DNA of 64,000 nt from Streptomyces sp. STR69 (GTDB lineage: Bacteria; Actinomycetota; Actinomycetes; Streptomycetales; Streptomycetaceae), in contig NZ_JALJRY010000005.1 in assembly GCF_024519455.1 (NCBI RefSeq), forward strand, positions 1 to 64,000. The letters run 5' to 3'. Positions 1-8,178 of the stretch are shown here, one piece after another; position 1 is the first letter of the stretch; every line of letters starts with the position of its first letter. A model generated the notes under the pieces. That model ran no database searches. It was not told the DNA's origin and saw nothing but the letters and a program-made list of their open reading frames with translations. The position numbers and the translations under genes were made by a program.

Positions 1-209
1 TGTGCAGGTCGCTGACCTGCGGAAACGTTTGTTTTTGGGTGTCGGAGCGTCAACTCTGCCTGGACGGACTGAATCCGCTGCTCGCGAGTTCGTGCCACGT
101 TGGCCTGCGTAGATTGATGTCCTTCTGACCTGCGTGGATGTGCATCAACCGAGTGGTGTTCTGCCTGGCTCCCCGGCGACGGGGCATGAATTGAGGCCGT
201 CCTGAGGCC
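1..209. repeat. attachment-site debris at the window edge
   Basis: Bases 1-82 repeat 29984-30065 with a single mismatch seen. At 29984 this sequence directly follows a tRNA 3' fragment, so a tRNA 3' end probably lies just left of base 1 (inference). The unit continues with the family motif GAATCCGCTG at 70, and with a tandem pair of octamers, TTGAGGCC and CTGAGGCC, separated by 3 nt at 191-209. From 210 to 547 I see no gene. Confidence 0.7.
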
Positions 210-547
210 GGAGGTACTTGCGAAGTACGCCGGATGCGTTGTCCGACGAGTCGTCTACCGGTGGATCAAAGCGTTCGTGTGACGGCCGGGGCCTGCGGGC
301 AGTAAGTCTGACGAACGTCCGAGGAAACTGCCCCAACAGGAAACAGTCCGGAACGCAGGTGTAGCAGCCCTTGAGGGGCCTTCGCCCGTTCCCGCAGGAA
401 CGCGACGGCGGGCGGCGATGAGCGGCCTGCCGTCGCGTCGATCGGCCCTCGTGCCGCATGTCGGCCTCGCCCTGAGCTGTCCTGTAGGGAGCGGCTGGGG
501 GCGGGCGCGCGGCGTGCCCGACCCCAGCGTTCACGAAGGTGTGTCGG

Positions 548-845
548 TCAGGTGTAGTAGCCGCTGGAATCGATGACGAGGTCGATGGTGCCGGTGCTGT
601 CGTTGTAGAGGGTGATGGATCCCCCTGCTGTCGGTGGGGGTGAGGGCCGTGAGGGCCGGATCGTCGGAGCCGATGTCGTTGGTGAGACCGCTCTCGTCCA
701 GCACTGTCCGGGCGGGGCGGAGGGCCGAACTCCAACCCGTCGGCGGTGGTGAGCCTGCCCTCCAGCGGATGCGGTCGCGTACCGGGACGGGGCGATGTCG
801 GTGAGTTCCGCGACGGCGTCGAGGCCGTCACCCCGTGTTCGCCAC
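548..845 (-). pseudogene. C-terminal relic of a secreted protein
   Basis: The last 25 or so codons read GGSITLYNDSTGTIDLVIDS followed by a GYYT end. This resembles the C-terminus of secreted Streptomyces proteins that finish in a Ser/Thr-rich beta-strand tail. Upstream on the same strand the plausible protein, with segments such as LDAVAELTDIAPS and TVLDESGLTNDIGS, moves between two frames and no start codon with a ribosome site is present. It is a decayed 3' end; the function is unknown and the left/right limits are approximate. Confidence 0.35.
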
Positions 846-919
846 AGGGTCGGCCACCTCGGCCGACGCGCTCCCCTCCGGCAGGTCGTGCAGCAGGAGT
901 CGGCTGACATCGGCGGCGT

Positions 920-951
920 GCGGGCTGACCGGTTCGAACCGGTCAGCCCGC
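920..951. other. 32-bp perfect palindrome with no loop
   Basis: The 16-nt arms are exact inverted copies centred on TTCGAA, with flanks GCGGGCTGACCGG and CCGGTCAGCCCGC. No T-run follows, so it is not a textbook terminator. There is no gene between it and 1190. It could be a dimeric regulator site, a cruciform or a bidirectional RNA hairpin. Confidence 0.8.
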
Positions 952-1093
952 CACGGTGAGTCTTGGCGATCAGGCTGTGGCGAGCAGCGAGCGGGCCCGT
1001 TCGGCCGGGACGGGCGCGACGCGGGCCGGCTGTGCGCCCGCGGTACCGCTTGCCGGGCCTGTCTCCGTGTCCATGCGCACCGCACCCTTCTGT

Positions 1094-1114
1094 AAAAGGA
1101 AGGTTCACCTTATT
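1094..1114 (-). promoter_or_regulatory. possible iron-box-like site
   Basis: The segment AGGTTCACCTTA matches one half of the DmdR/IdeR iron-box consensus (TTAGGTTAGGCTCACCTAA) in about 10 of 12 positions, while the other half is poor. It would lie upstream of the secreted-protein relic at 548-845 rather than of an intact gene. Weak evidence only. Confidence 0.2.
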
Positions 1115-1189
1115 CACGTGCGGACAGGAGGTATCCGCGCCCACCCGCCGACTTGTGCCTCCGTCCGTTCCCGGGGAGCCGACATCTCC

Positions 1190-1756
1190 CTAGCGCGGGG
1201 GCCGCGCTCGGCTCGTCGTGGTGCGACGGCGGACCGAGCGTTCGTACGTGATCGCGGTGGCGAGGGTCAGGCCGGCGGCGGCGGCAGGGGCGGCGTCCAG
1301 CGTCCAGCTCCCGCTGTCGCCGGACGCGGCGGTCACCGCGACGGCGGCGGTGACCACGGCGGAGACCAGGCCGCAGGCGAGGAGGGCGGCGACAACGTAC
1401 CGGGCGAGGTCGTGTCTCCGGCCGTGCTGGGGCAGGCCGGCGTCCAGCGCCGCCCAGTGACGGACGATCTCCCGTACCTCGTGGTGGTGCTGTGCGGCGG
1501 CACGGATCCGCAGAGCAGCCGTGACGATCGCACCCGCCACAGCCACCACGCATGCCGCCTGCCAGATCACGCCGACGAAGAGAAGTACGGCGATGCCCGC
1601 GAGCGTCGTCCAGCCGGTGAGACAGGCCGCCGCCGCGGTACGGCGGGAGACCGGACGGTCGGCGCCCGCACGCAGGTCGGCGAGGGCCGGGAGGTACCAG
1701 ACGCAGCCGGACGAGGTCACCACCGCGGCGCCCAGGGCCAGGACGTGCTGGGCCAT
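1190..1756 (-). CDS. membrane protein encoded behind ctaD
   Basis: A 188-residue protein with four hydrophobic segments, roughly residues 5-25, 44-63, 65-85 and 123-147, and a final hydrophobic stretch near 158-170. The C-terminus is Arg-rich and probably cytoplasmic. It starts with ATG only 3 nt after the ctaD stop codon, so the two are almost certainly co-transcribed. I do not recognise a defined family. The position suggests an accessory or assembly role for the oxidase, which is inference from context only. Confidence 0.7.
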   Translation of the reverse strand: MAQHVLALGAAVVTSSGCVWYLPALADLRAGADRPVSRRTAAAACLTGWTTLAGIAVLLFVGVIWQAACVVAVAGAIVTAALRIRAAAQHHHEVREIVRHWAALDAGLPQHGRRHDLARYVVAALLACGLVSAVVTAAVAVTAASGDSGSWTLDAAPAAAAGLTLATAITYERSVRRRTTTSRARPPR

Positions 1757-1759
1757 GGC

Positions 1760-3454
1760 CTACTCCGCCACGTCGAGTGCGACGATCTCCGGATGGTGCA
1801 GGTCGAACGCCGGGGACTCGGACCGGATCCGCGGCAGGGACACGAAGTTGTGCCGCGGCGGCGGGCAGGAGGTCGCCCACTCCAGGGAGCGGCCGTAGCC
1901 CCAGGGGTCGTCGACCTCGACCTTCTTTCCGTACTTGGCGGTCTTCCACACGTTGTAGAAGAACGGCAGGATCGACAGGCCGAGCAGGAACGAACCGATC
2001 GTCGAGACCGTGTTCAGGGCGGTGAAGCCGTCCGCGGCCAGATAGTCGGCATAGCGTCGGGGCATGCCCTCGGCGCCCAGCCAGTGCTGGACCAGGAACG
2101 TGGTGTGGAAGCCGATGGTGAGCGTCCAGAACGTGATCTTGCCGAGGCGTTCGTCGAGCATCTTGCCGGTCATCTTCGGCCACCAGAAGTGGAAGCCCGC
2201 GAACATCGCGTACACGACCGTACCGAAGACGGTGTAGTGGAAGTGGGCCACGACGAAGTACGAATCGGAGAGGTGGAAGTCCATCGGCGGCGAGGCCAGG
2301 ATCACGCCGGTCAGGCCGCCGAAGAGGAACGTGATCAGGAAGCCGGTGGCCCAGAGCATCGGGGTCTCGAAGGACAGGGACCCCTTCCACATGGTTCCGA
2401 TCCAGTTGAAGAACTTCACGCCGGTCGGCACGGCGATGAGGAACGTCATGAAGGAGAAGAACGGCAACAACACGCCACCGGTGACGTACATGTGGTGCGC
2501 CCACACCGTCACTGACAGGCCGGCGATCGCGATGGTGGCGCCGATCAGGCCCATGTAGCCGAACATCGGCTTGCGGGCGAAGACCGGGATCACCTCGGAG
2601 ACGATGCCGAAGAACGGCAGCGCGAGCACGTACACCTCGGGATGGCCGAAGAACCAGAAGAGGTGCTGCCACAGCAGCGCCCCGCCGTTGGCAGCGTCGA
2701 ACACGTGGGCGCCGAACCTGCGGTCCGTCTCCAGCGCGAACAGGGCGGCGGCGAGAACCGGAAAGATGATCAGGACCAGCACCGCGGTCAGCAGCACGTT
2801 CCACACGAAGATCGGCATGCGGAACATCGTCATGCCCGGTGCGCGCATGCAGATGATCGTGGTGATGAAGTTGACCGCGCCCAGGATCGAGCCGAAGCCG
2901 GACAGTGCGACGCCCATGATCCACAGGTCGGCGCCCAGGCCGGGTGAGTGCACGGCGTCCGACAGCGGGGCGTAGAGGAACCAGCCGAAGTCGGCGGCTC
3001 CTCCCGGGGTGAGGAAGCCGAAGGCCGCGATGGAGGAGCCGAACAGGAAGAGCCAGTAGGCGAGCATGTTCAGCCGGGGGAAGGCGACGTCGGGGGCGCC
3101 GATCTGCAGCGGCATGATCCAGTTGGCGAACCCGGTGAACAGGGGCATCGCGAACATCAGCAGCATGATCGAGCCGTGCATCGTGAACGCCTGGTTGAAC
3201 TGCTCCTGCGACATGATCTGCAGGCCCGGCCGGGCGAGTTCCGCCCGCATCAGCAGGGCCGTCACACCGCCCACGATGAAGAACACGAACGCGGTGACCA
3301 GGTACAGCGTGCCGATCTTCTTGTGGTCGGTGGTCGTCAGCCAGTCCGCCCACGACGGCCGGGCCGCGGGCCGCACCGCAGGTCCGGATGCCTCGTCCGC
3401 CACGGCGACCACGGCACGCGGCCGCGCGGTCCTCACCTGCTGTATCTCGTCCAC
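1760..3454 (-). CDS. ctaD: cytochrome c oxidase subunit I (aa3 type)
   Basis: Catalytic subunit of the haem-copper terminal oxidase, a 12-helix membrane protein that reduces O2 to water. Visible ligand motifs are MHGSIM near residue 91 (low-spin haem His), HPEVY near 271 (Cu-B His and the cross-linked Tyr), HHMY near 318 (Cu-B) and HFHY near 403 (haem a3 and a). I chose the GTG at 3454 because AGGGGAGGA sits 9 nt before it; the ATG at 3481 lacks a good site. Subunits II and III are not adjacent, so this is probably a second, conditionally used ctaD. Two DevR/OsdR-like boxes lie 124-173 bp upstream, pointing to control by the neighbouring two-component system. Confidence 0.93.
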   Translation of the reverse strand: MDEIQQVRTARPRAVVAVADEASGPAVRPAARPSWADWLTTTDHKKIGTLYLVTAFVFFIVGGVTALLMRAELARPGLQIMSQEQFNQAFTMHGSIMLLMFAMPLFTGFANWIMPLQIGAPDVAFPRLNMLAYWLFLFGSSIAAFGFLTPGGAADFGWFLYAPLSDAVHSPGLGADLWIMGVALSGFGSILGAVNFITTIICMRAPGMTMFRMPIFVWNVLLTAVLVLIIFPVLAAALFALETDRRFGAHVFDAANGGALLWQHLFWFFGHPEVYVLALPFFGIVSEVIPVFARKPMFGYMGLIGATIAIAGLSVTVWAHHMYVTGGVLLPFFSFMTFLIAVPTGVKFFNWIGTMWKGSLSFETPMLWATGFLITFLFGGLTGVILASPPMDFHLSDSYFVVAHFHYTVFGTVVYAMFAGFHFWWPKMTGKMLDERLGKITFWTLTIGFHTTFLVQHWLGAEGMPRRYADYLAADGFTALNTVSTIGSFLLGLSILPFFYNVWKTAKYGKKVEVDDPWGYGRSLEWATSCPPPRHNFVSLPRIRSESPAFDLHHPEIVALDVAE

Positions 3455-3577
3455 CGGACGGCGTCCTCCCCTGGTGTTCATGTCGTCGGCGAGCCGGGAA
3501 GCACCAGGAATGCGGGAACGGACCTGACCCTTCCCGGCCGCTGCCACATGATCGTCGGTGGGGTACGGGGTGCGGAT

Positions 3578-3627
3578 AGGGTCGAACGGCCCCTGCGGAG
3601 GACCGCACATAGGGTCCAACGTCCCCT
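3578..3627. promoter_or_regulatory. paired DevR/OsdR-like boxes between ctaD and the kinase gene
   Basis: Two near-palindromes, AGGGTCGAACGGCCCCT at 3578-3594 and AGGGTCCAACGTCCCCT at 3611-3627, are spaced 33 bp start to start, about three helical turns. They resemble the GGGAC-N4-GTCCC type sites of DosR/DevR regulators. Related copies lie before the desaturase (6511) and the enolase (33797). They could serve ctaD (left) and the kinase gene (right). Confidence 0.6.
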
Positions 3628-3713
3628 CTTCGTGCCGTTGGGCGGCCGGGTGCTCCTCACCCCGCGCCACGGTCGTACGCTGCTGAGCACCGACCGGTTC
3701 AGGAGCGCCAGAA

Positions 3714-5402
3714 ATGCACGAATCGCCACCCCCGAACCCTGCGCCGTCACAGCGGCGACTCGATGTGCCGGACCGGATGCACAGCCTCCTTGAGGCCGTC
3801 ACGAACATCGGCCGCGGCCTGGAGCTGCCCCAGGTCCTCGGCAGCATCGTGGATGCGGCGGTCACCCTCACCGACGCCGAGTACGGCGCCCTCGGCGTGA
3901 TCGGCGACGGGCAGCGACTGTCGCAGTTCCTGCCGGTCGGTATGGCCGACGACCTCGCGGCCCGCATCGGCCAGGCCCCCTGCGGGCGCGGCATCCTCGG
4001 CGAGCTGATCCGCAATCCGGTTGCCCTGCGTCTCACGGATCTGACCCGCCACCCGGCCAGTTTCGGATTTCCCGAGCACCATCCGCCGATGCGCACGTTC
4101 CTGGGGGTGCCGGTCCGTGTCCGGGGCGAGGTGTTCGGCAACCTCTACCTGACCGAGAAGCGCGGGGGCGCGGGCTTCGACGCCGAGGACGAGGCCGTGC
4201 TGGCGACGCTGGCCAACGCGGCCGGGGTCGCCGTCGACAACGCCCGCCTGTACCACGACAGCCTCCGCCGGGAACGCTGGCTGGAGGCACTCAGCGAGAT
4301 CACCCGCGCCCTGTTCGCCGGAACCGCCGTCCGCGAGGTGCTCCGCCTGATCGCCCGCAGGGCGTGTGAGGTGGCCGACGCCGACCTGACCGCCGTACTG
4401 CTCCCGGTAGAGGCGGACGGTGCCCGGCTCACGGTGGAGGTGGCTTACGGTCATGACGCCGAGCACGTCGAAGGAGCGGTCCTTCCCGCACACGGGTCGC
4501 CGGCCGGCCCGGCCGCCTGTACCGGTGAACCCGCGACCACTGCGGACGCCGGTGGCGAGCCGCGGGCCCATGCGCTCGGCGACGAGGGCGGCGATCCGAA
4601 GGGGTACGGCCCCATTCTGGCCGTCCCGTTGCCGCTGGATGCCTCGGCCTGCGGCGCCCTGCGCCTGAGCCGGCGCGTGGGCCGCCCGGCCTTCGACGAC
4701 ACCGAGGCGGCCCTGGTCTCCCGGTTCGCCGACCAGGCCGCGATCGCCCTGGAACTGGCCCGGCGCCGCGCCGAGTCGGAGGAGCTGGCCGTGCTGCACG
4801 AACGCGACCGCATCGCCCGCGACCTGCACGACCTGGCGATCCAGCGGCTGTTCGCCACCGGCATGACGTTGCAGAGCGCCACTCGCATGATCGAGAGCCC
4901 CGACGCCGCCGAGCGGGTCTCCCGGGCGGTACGGGATCTGGACACCACCGTCCAGATCATCCGCTCCACCATCTTCGAGCTACGCTCGGCCGGGGACGAC
5001 CGCGGCGGTCCAGGGCTGCGCCGCCGGATGCCTGAAACCGCCCGGCTGGCCGCCCAGTCGCTCGGCTTCAGCCCGGTTCTCCGGATCGACGGACCGGTGG
5101 ACTCCACCGTCCCCGCCGAGGTGGCCGAACACGTCCTGGCGGTGACCGCCGAAGCCCTCAGCAATACCGCCCGGCACGCACACGCCCGCCGGGCGGACGT
5201 CGTCCTGACCGTGCCGGCGACCGGGGATGTCCTCACCCTCGCAGTGACGGACGACGGGGTCGGCATGGGTGGCGCCCAGCACACCGGCGGACTGGCCAAC
5301 CTGCGCTCCCGCGCCGCGCAGTACGGCGGGACGCTGACCGTCGAGTCCCCGGCACAGGGCGGCACCCGGCTCGTGTGGCGGGTGCCGCTGCCCGCAGACT
5401 GA
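3714..5402 (+). CDS. GAF-domain sensor histidine kinase, DevS/OsdK-like
   Basis: A 562-residue cytoplasmic kinase with no membrane segment. GAF domain 1 spans about 25-175 and GAF domain 2 about 195-350. A HisKA_3 dimerisation helix contains [11 protein letters not shown] with the phospho-acceptor His372. The ATPase domain has the N box at 481-491, DDGVGM at 513-518 and a GGLANLRSR lid. The stretch [13 protein letters not shown] (122-134) matches the part of mycobacterial DevS that carries its haem ligand His149, making His123 the candidate ligand for sensing O2, NO or CO. Its stop converges on the regulator gene 12 bp away. DevS/DosT and OsdK of S. coelicolor are the closest named relatives I can suggest. 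Confidence 0.88.
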   Translation: MHESPPPNPAPSQRRLDVPDRMHSLLEAVTNIGRGLELPQVLGSIVDAAVTLTDAEYGALGVIGDGQRLSQFLPVGMADDLAARIGQAPCGRGILGELIRNPVALRLTDLTRHPASFGFPEHHPPMRTFLGVPVRVRGEVFGNLYLTEKRGGAGFDAEDEAVLATLANAAGVAVDNARLYHDSLRRERWLEALSEITRALFAGTAVREVLRLIARRACEVADADLTAVLLPVEADGARLTVEVAYGHDAEHVEGAVLPAHGSPAGPAACTGEPATTADAGGEPRAHALGDEGGDPKGYGPILAVPLPLDASACGALRLSRRVGRPAFDDTEAALVSRFADQAAIALELARRRAESEELAVLHERDRIARDLHDLAIQRLFATGMTLQSATRMIESPDAAERVSRAVRDLDTTVQIIRSTIFELRSAGDDRGGPGLRRRMPETARLAAQSLGFSPVLRIDGPVDSTVPAEVAEHVLAVTAEALSNTARHAHARRADVVLTVPATGDVLTLAVTDDGVGMGGAQHTGGLANLRSRAAQYGGTLTVESPAQGGTRLVWRVPLPAD

Positions 5403-5414
5403 CGGAGCGCCGGT

Positions 5415-6140
5415 CTACCGCTCGGGCCCCCGCTGCTCCCGCAGCTTCCCGGCGAGCATCGCCGCCTGGATGCGGCGGCCCACACCCAGCTTGGCCAGGA
5501 TGGACGACACCCGGTTCTTGATCGTCTTCTCCGCGAGGAACAGCCGCTCGGCGATCTGGCGGTTCGTCAGCCCCTCGCCGATCAGCTCCAGGATCTCCTG
5601 CTCGCGTGGCGAAAGCCGCTCCAACTCCGGTGAGACGTACGGGGCTTCGGGTTCCGGCCGAGGGTCGCGCAGCCGAGCCATCACCCGCGCGGCCGCCCGG
5701 GGATCCAGCATGGACTCCCCGCCCGCCACCGTACGGACGGCGGCCACCAGGTCCGAACCGTCGATCCGCTTGAGCACATAGCCGGCCGCGCCCGCCATGA
5801 TGGCGTCGAACAACGCCTCGTCATCGTCGAACGAGGTCAGCATCAGACAGGCAAGTTCGGGCATCCGGGCCCGCAGCTCCCGGCACACCTCGACCCCCGC
5901 GTGGTCCCCGTCGCCGCCCTCGCCGAGCCGCACGTCCAGTACCGCGACATGCGGGCGGACCGCAGGCACCCGGGCGAGCGCCTCCCGGGCACTCGCCGCC
6001 TCCCCGGCCACGACGATGTCCGGCTCGGCCTCCAACAGGTCGCGCACCCCTCGGCGTACCACCTCGTGGTCATCCAGGATGAACACCCGCAGAGGTGAGG
6101 TGGGCGAGGGAACTAGGCCGGCGCGCGTCTGTGCTTCCAC
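5415..6140 (-). CDS. LuxR-family response regulator, DevR/OsdR-like
   Basis: Receiver domain at about 17-140, with the acidic pair DD near 23-24, phospho-acceptor Asp69 (VAVLDVRL) and conserved Lys in YVLKRI. A NarL/FixJ helix-turn-helix follows (LSPREQEILELIGEGLTNRQ, then TIKNRVSSIL). The start is uncertain: GTG at 6140 gives 241 residues, and a later GTG just before VFILDD is possible. It converges with the kinase gene, so the pair are neighbours but not an operon. DevR/DosR proteins bind palindromes like those at 3578, 3611, 6511 and 33797, and this is their likely reader (inference). Confidence 0.87.
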   Translation of the reverse strand: MEAQTRAGLVPSPTSPLRVFILDDHEVVRRGVRDLLEAEPDIVVAGEAASAREALARVPAVRPHVAVLDVRLGEGGDGDHAGVEVCRELRARMPELACLMLTSFDDDEALFDAIMAGAAGYVLKRIDGSDLVAAVRTVAGGESMLDPRAAARVMARLRDPRPEPEAPYVSPELERLSPREQEILELIGEGLTNRQIAERLFLAEKTIKNRVSSILAKLGVGRRIQAAMLAGKLREQRGPER

Positions 6141-6510
6141 GGAAGCCAGCCTACGAGCCGGGCGGCCGCGGAGACCGACCACTTCGTGCCGGGCGTTCTG
6201 CGGGCGGTGACGTTCATCCGGTTCTGGACATTGGTCATGAAGGTGAGCGTGATGAGCTGCGCCGATTCCCGCTCCTCGAAATGGCGGGGCTCTTTCGTCG
6301 TACGCGGCATCGGGCACCCGCTGACGAGGTCGCTGACGGGGCACCAGCGGCAGGCGCGGGTGAACGCACCTCCGTCGCACGGCCCGCGGCTTCCTGTGGT
6401 CCGGCCGCAGGCCGCCGCATCCCCGCTCCGCGGGCTCCCGTACCCCCCCGGACGGGAGCGGGGCCGCAGCACCTGGTACGCGCCGGCCTCCGCGCCCGTA
6501 CGCGCCAGTA

Positions 6511-6569
6511 GGGCCGAACGGCCCCTGCGGAACCACGGCGCGGCCTCATAACTTACGGAACCGTAGGTT
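6511..6569 (+). promoter_or_regulatory. DevR/OsdR-like box plus a TetR-type palindrome before the desaturase
   Basis: GGGCCGAACGGCCCCT at 6511-6526 is a nearly perfect palindromic box ending 73 bp before the start codon. A second, different inverted repeat, AACTTACGG-AA-CCGTAGGTT, covers 6550-6569 and has one mismatch. The latter looks like a TetR-family operator. The gene may therefore be under both oxygen and lipid or ligand control (inference). Confidence 0.6.
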
Positions 6570-6598
6570 GGCTCCCGCAGCGAAAGGCCGGTTTCTCC

Positions 6599-7570
6599 AT
6601 GGCCGCCGTCTCCCCGTCCCCTTCCGCCCGCCGCACCACGTGGACGGACCCGCAGCTCCTCCACGCGCTGGAGGAAGTGGTCGAGCGCGAACTCAACCGC
6701 CACCTGGGGGTGTTCAAGGAGTGGATGCCCCACGAGTACGTCCCGTGGAGCCGAGGCCGGGACTTCGAGGGGGTCCTGGGCGGTGAGCCCTGGGCGCCGG
6801 AGCAGTCTCCGCTGACCGCGGTGGGCAAGGTCGCGATGGTGGTGAACCTCCTCACCGAGGACAACCTGCCCAGCTACCACCACGAGATCGCCACCCTGTT
6901 CGGGCGTGACGGCGCCTGGGGCACCTGGGTGCATCGGTGGACCGCGGAGGAAGCCCGGCACTCCATAGTCATGCGGGACTACCTGGTGGCGTCCCGCGCT
7001 GTGGACCCCGCGGCACTGGAGCGGGTCCGCATGACTCACATGTCCGCCGGATTCGTCTCCGACAACCGGCACTCGCCGCTCCACACCGTGGCGTACGTCG
7101 CCTTCCAGGAACTGGCCACCCGCATCTCGCACCGCAACACCGGGCACAGCTCGGGCGATCCGGTCTGCGACCGCCTGCTGGCGCGCATCGCCACCGACGA
7201 GAACCTGCACATGGTCTTCTACCGCAACCTGCTGGGGGCTGCCCTGGAGATCGCCCCCGACCAGGCATTGCGCGCCGTCGCCGACGTGGTGAGCGGCTTC
7301 CGGATGCCCGGCCACGGCCTGCCGGGCTTCGAGCGCGCCGCCGTCGAGATCGCCCTGGGCGGTGTCTACAACCTGCGCGTCCACCACGACGACGTTCTCC
7401 AGCCGGTGCTGCGGCACCTCAAGGTCCTGCGTCTGACCGGCCTTGGGCCCGAGGGGCTCAAGGCCCAGCAGGAGCTGGGCGAGTTCCTCGGTTCACTGGA
7501 TGCGCAGGCGACCCGGTTCGACGAGCGCAGGGCCGTCATCGTGGCGCGGCGCGCTGCCGCCAGGCGCTGA
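6599..7570 (+). CDS. soluble acyl-ACP desaturase (diiron)
   Basis: A 323-residue member of the plant-type stearoyl-ACP desaturase family, which introduces a double bond into acyl-ACP using O2 and reduced ferredoxin. The diiron ligands can be placed: Glu87 (TEDN), Glu118 and His121 (EEARH), Glu171 (FQELA), Glu201 and His204 (DENLH). It starts with ATG at 6599. Membrane fluidity under low oxygen or cold is the usual role of such enzymes. Its promoter carries the same box as ctaD and the enolase gene, tying it to the oxygen-responsive set here. The 440 bases after it (7571-8011) show no convincing gene. Confidence 0.88.
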   Translation: MAAVSPSPSARRTTWTDPQLLHALEEVVERELNRHLGVFKEWMPHEYVPWSRGRDFEGVLGGEPWAPEQSPLTAVGKVAMVVNLLTEDNLPSYHHEIATLFGRDGAWGTWVHRWTAEEARHSIVMRDYLVASRAVDPAALERVRMTHMSAGFVSDNRHSPLHTVAYVAFQELATRISHRNTGHSSGDPVCDRLLARIATDENLHMVFYRNLLGAALEIAPDQALRAVADVVSGFRMPGHGLPGFERAAVEIALGGVYNLRVHHDDVLQPVLRHLKVLRLTGLGPEGLKAQQELGEFLGSLDAQATRFDERRAVIVARRAAARR

Positions 7571-8011
7571 GCGTGCCGTGTCCGTCACCGCCGAGTCGGC
7601 GCAACTCGACGATCTCTGCCTTGAACTCCGACGGGGACGACCGGCGTGAACGAGCGGTGGGGACGAGGCCTCTTCTTCCCCAGGTACTCCGTGAGGGACA
7701 TCATCCTTCCGGGGCCGAAGCCCCTGATCTTCGATGTCCGTCAAAGAGCGCCCGGGGCGGGCTCCGTCGGCACCGGATGGGGAGTGGGTGACGCCGACGG
7801 TGTGCCGATTCACGGTGCTGCGGCCATCCGGACCGAGCACGACCACGCCGAACTCCCGAGCACGCTGGACTCGTTGGAGACATCGCTCCAGGTCAGCGTC
7901 ATCCTCCCGCTACCGCCGGCCCTGACCGCGGTTCCCGTCAGGTCTGCCGGCATCGAGGGGGCCGATACCTGGACCGTGACGGGAGAGACGTCGTGCTGCG
8001 CCCGGCGACGT

Positions 8012-8178
8012 TCACCGCCGAGATCCGGTACTGGTAGGGCGACCCCAGTGCGACGGTGCCGTCAACGGACGTGACCGTTCCGGTTCTGTCGCGGGCCGGG
8101 GCGTGCTGACCTGGCTGAACGTCACGCCGTTGTCCTTCCCGATGAGGCCGGCGTTCGGCCAGGTCCGCAACGCGGCGG
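8012..8178 (-). pseudogene. frameshifted second fibronectin III domain of the multicopper oxidase
   Basis: Directly beyond the stop of the multicopper oxidase, another frame reads PTGLTAALRTWPN, and a third reads GTVTSVDGTVALGSPYQYRI then SAVNVAGRST. These are the first and last strands of a fibronectin III domain. The stop at 8179 is thus produced by a frameshift within a C-rich run (VPLSPP then either A-stop or TGLT). The oxidase probably once ended with two such domains. A sequencing error is the alternative. Confidence 0.6.

Noticed and set aside
956..3793. Long Arg/Gly-rich open frames on the + strand opposite ctaD
   Set aside because: They are antisense shadows of a GC-rich gene; no domain, no ribosome site, and ctaD motifs are unambiguous on the other strand.
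7646..8074. A + strand gene after the desaturase
   Set aside because: No recognisable domain, and its 3' half is antisense to the frameshifted fibronectin domain of the oxidase.
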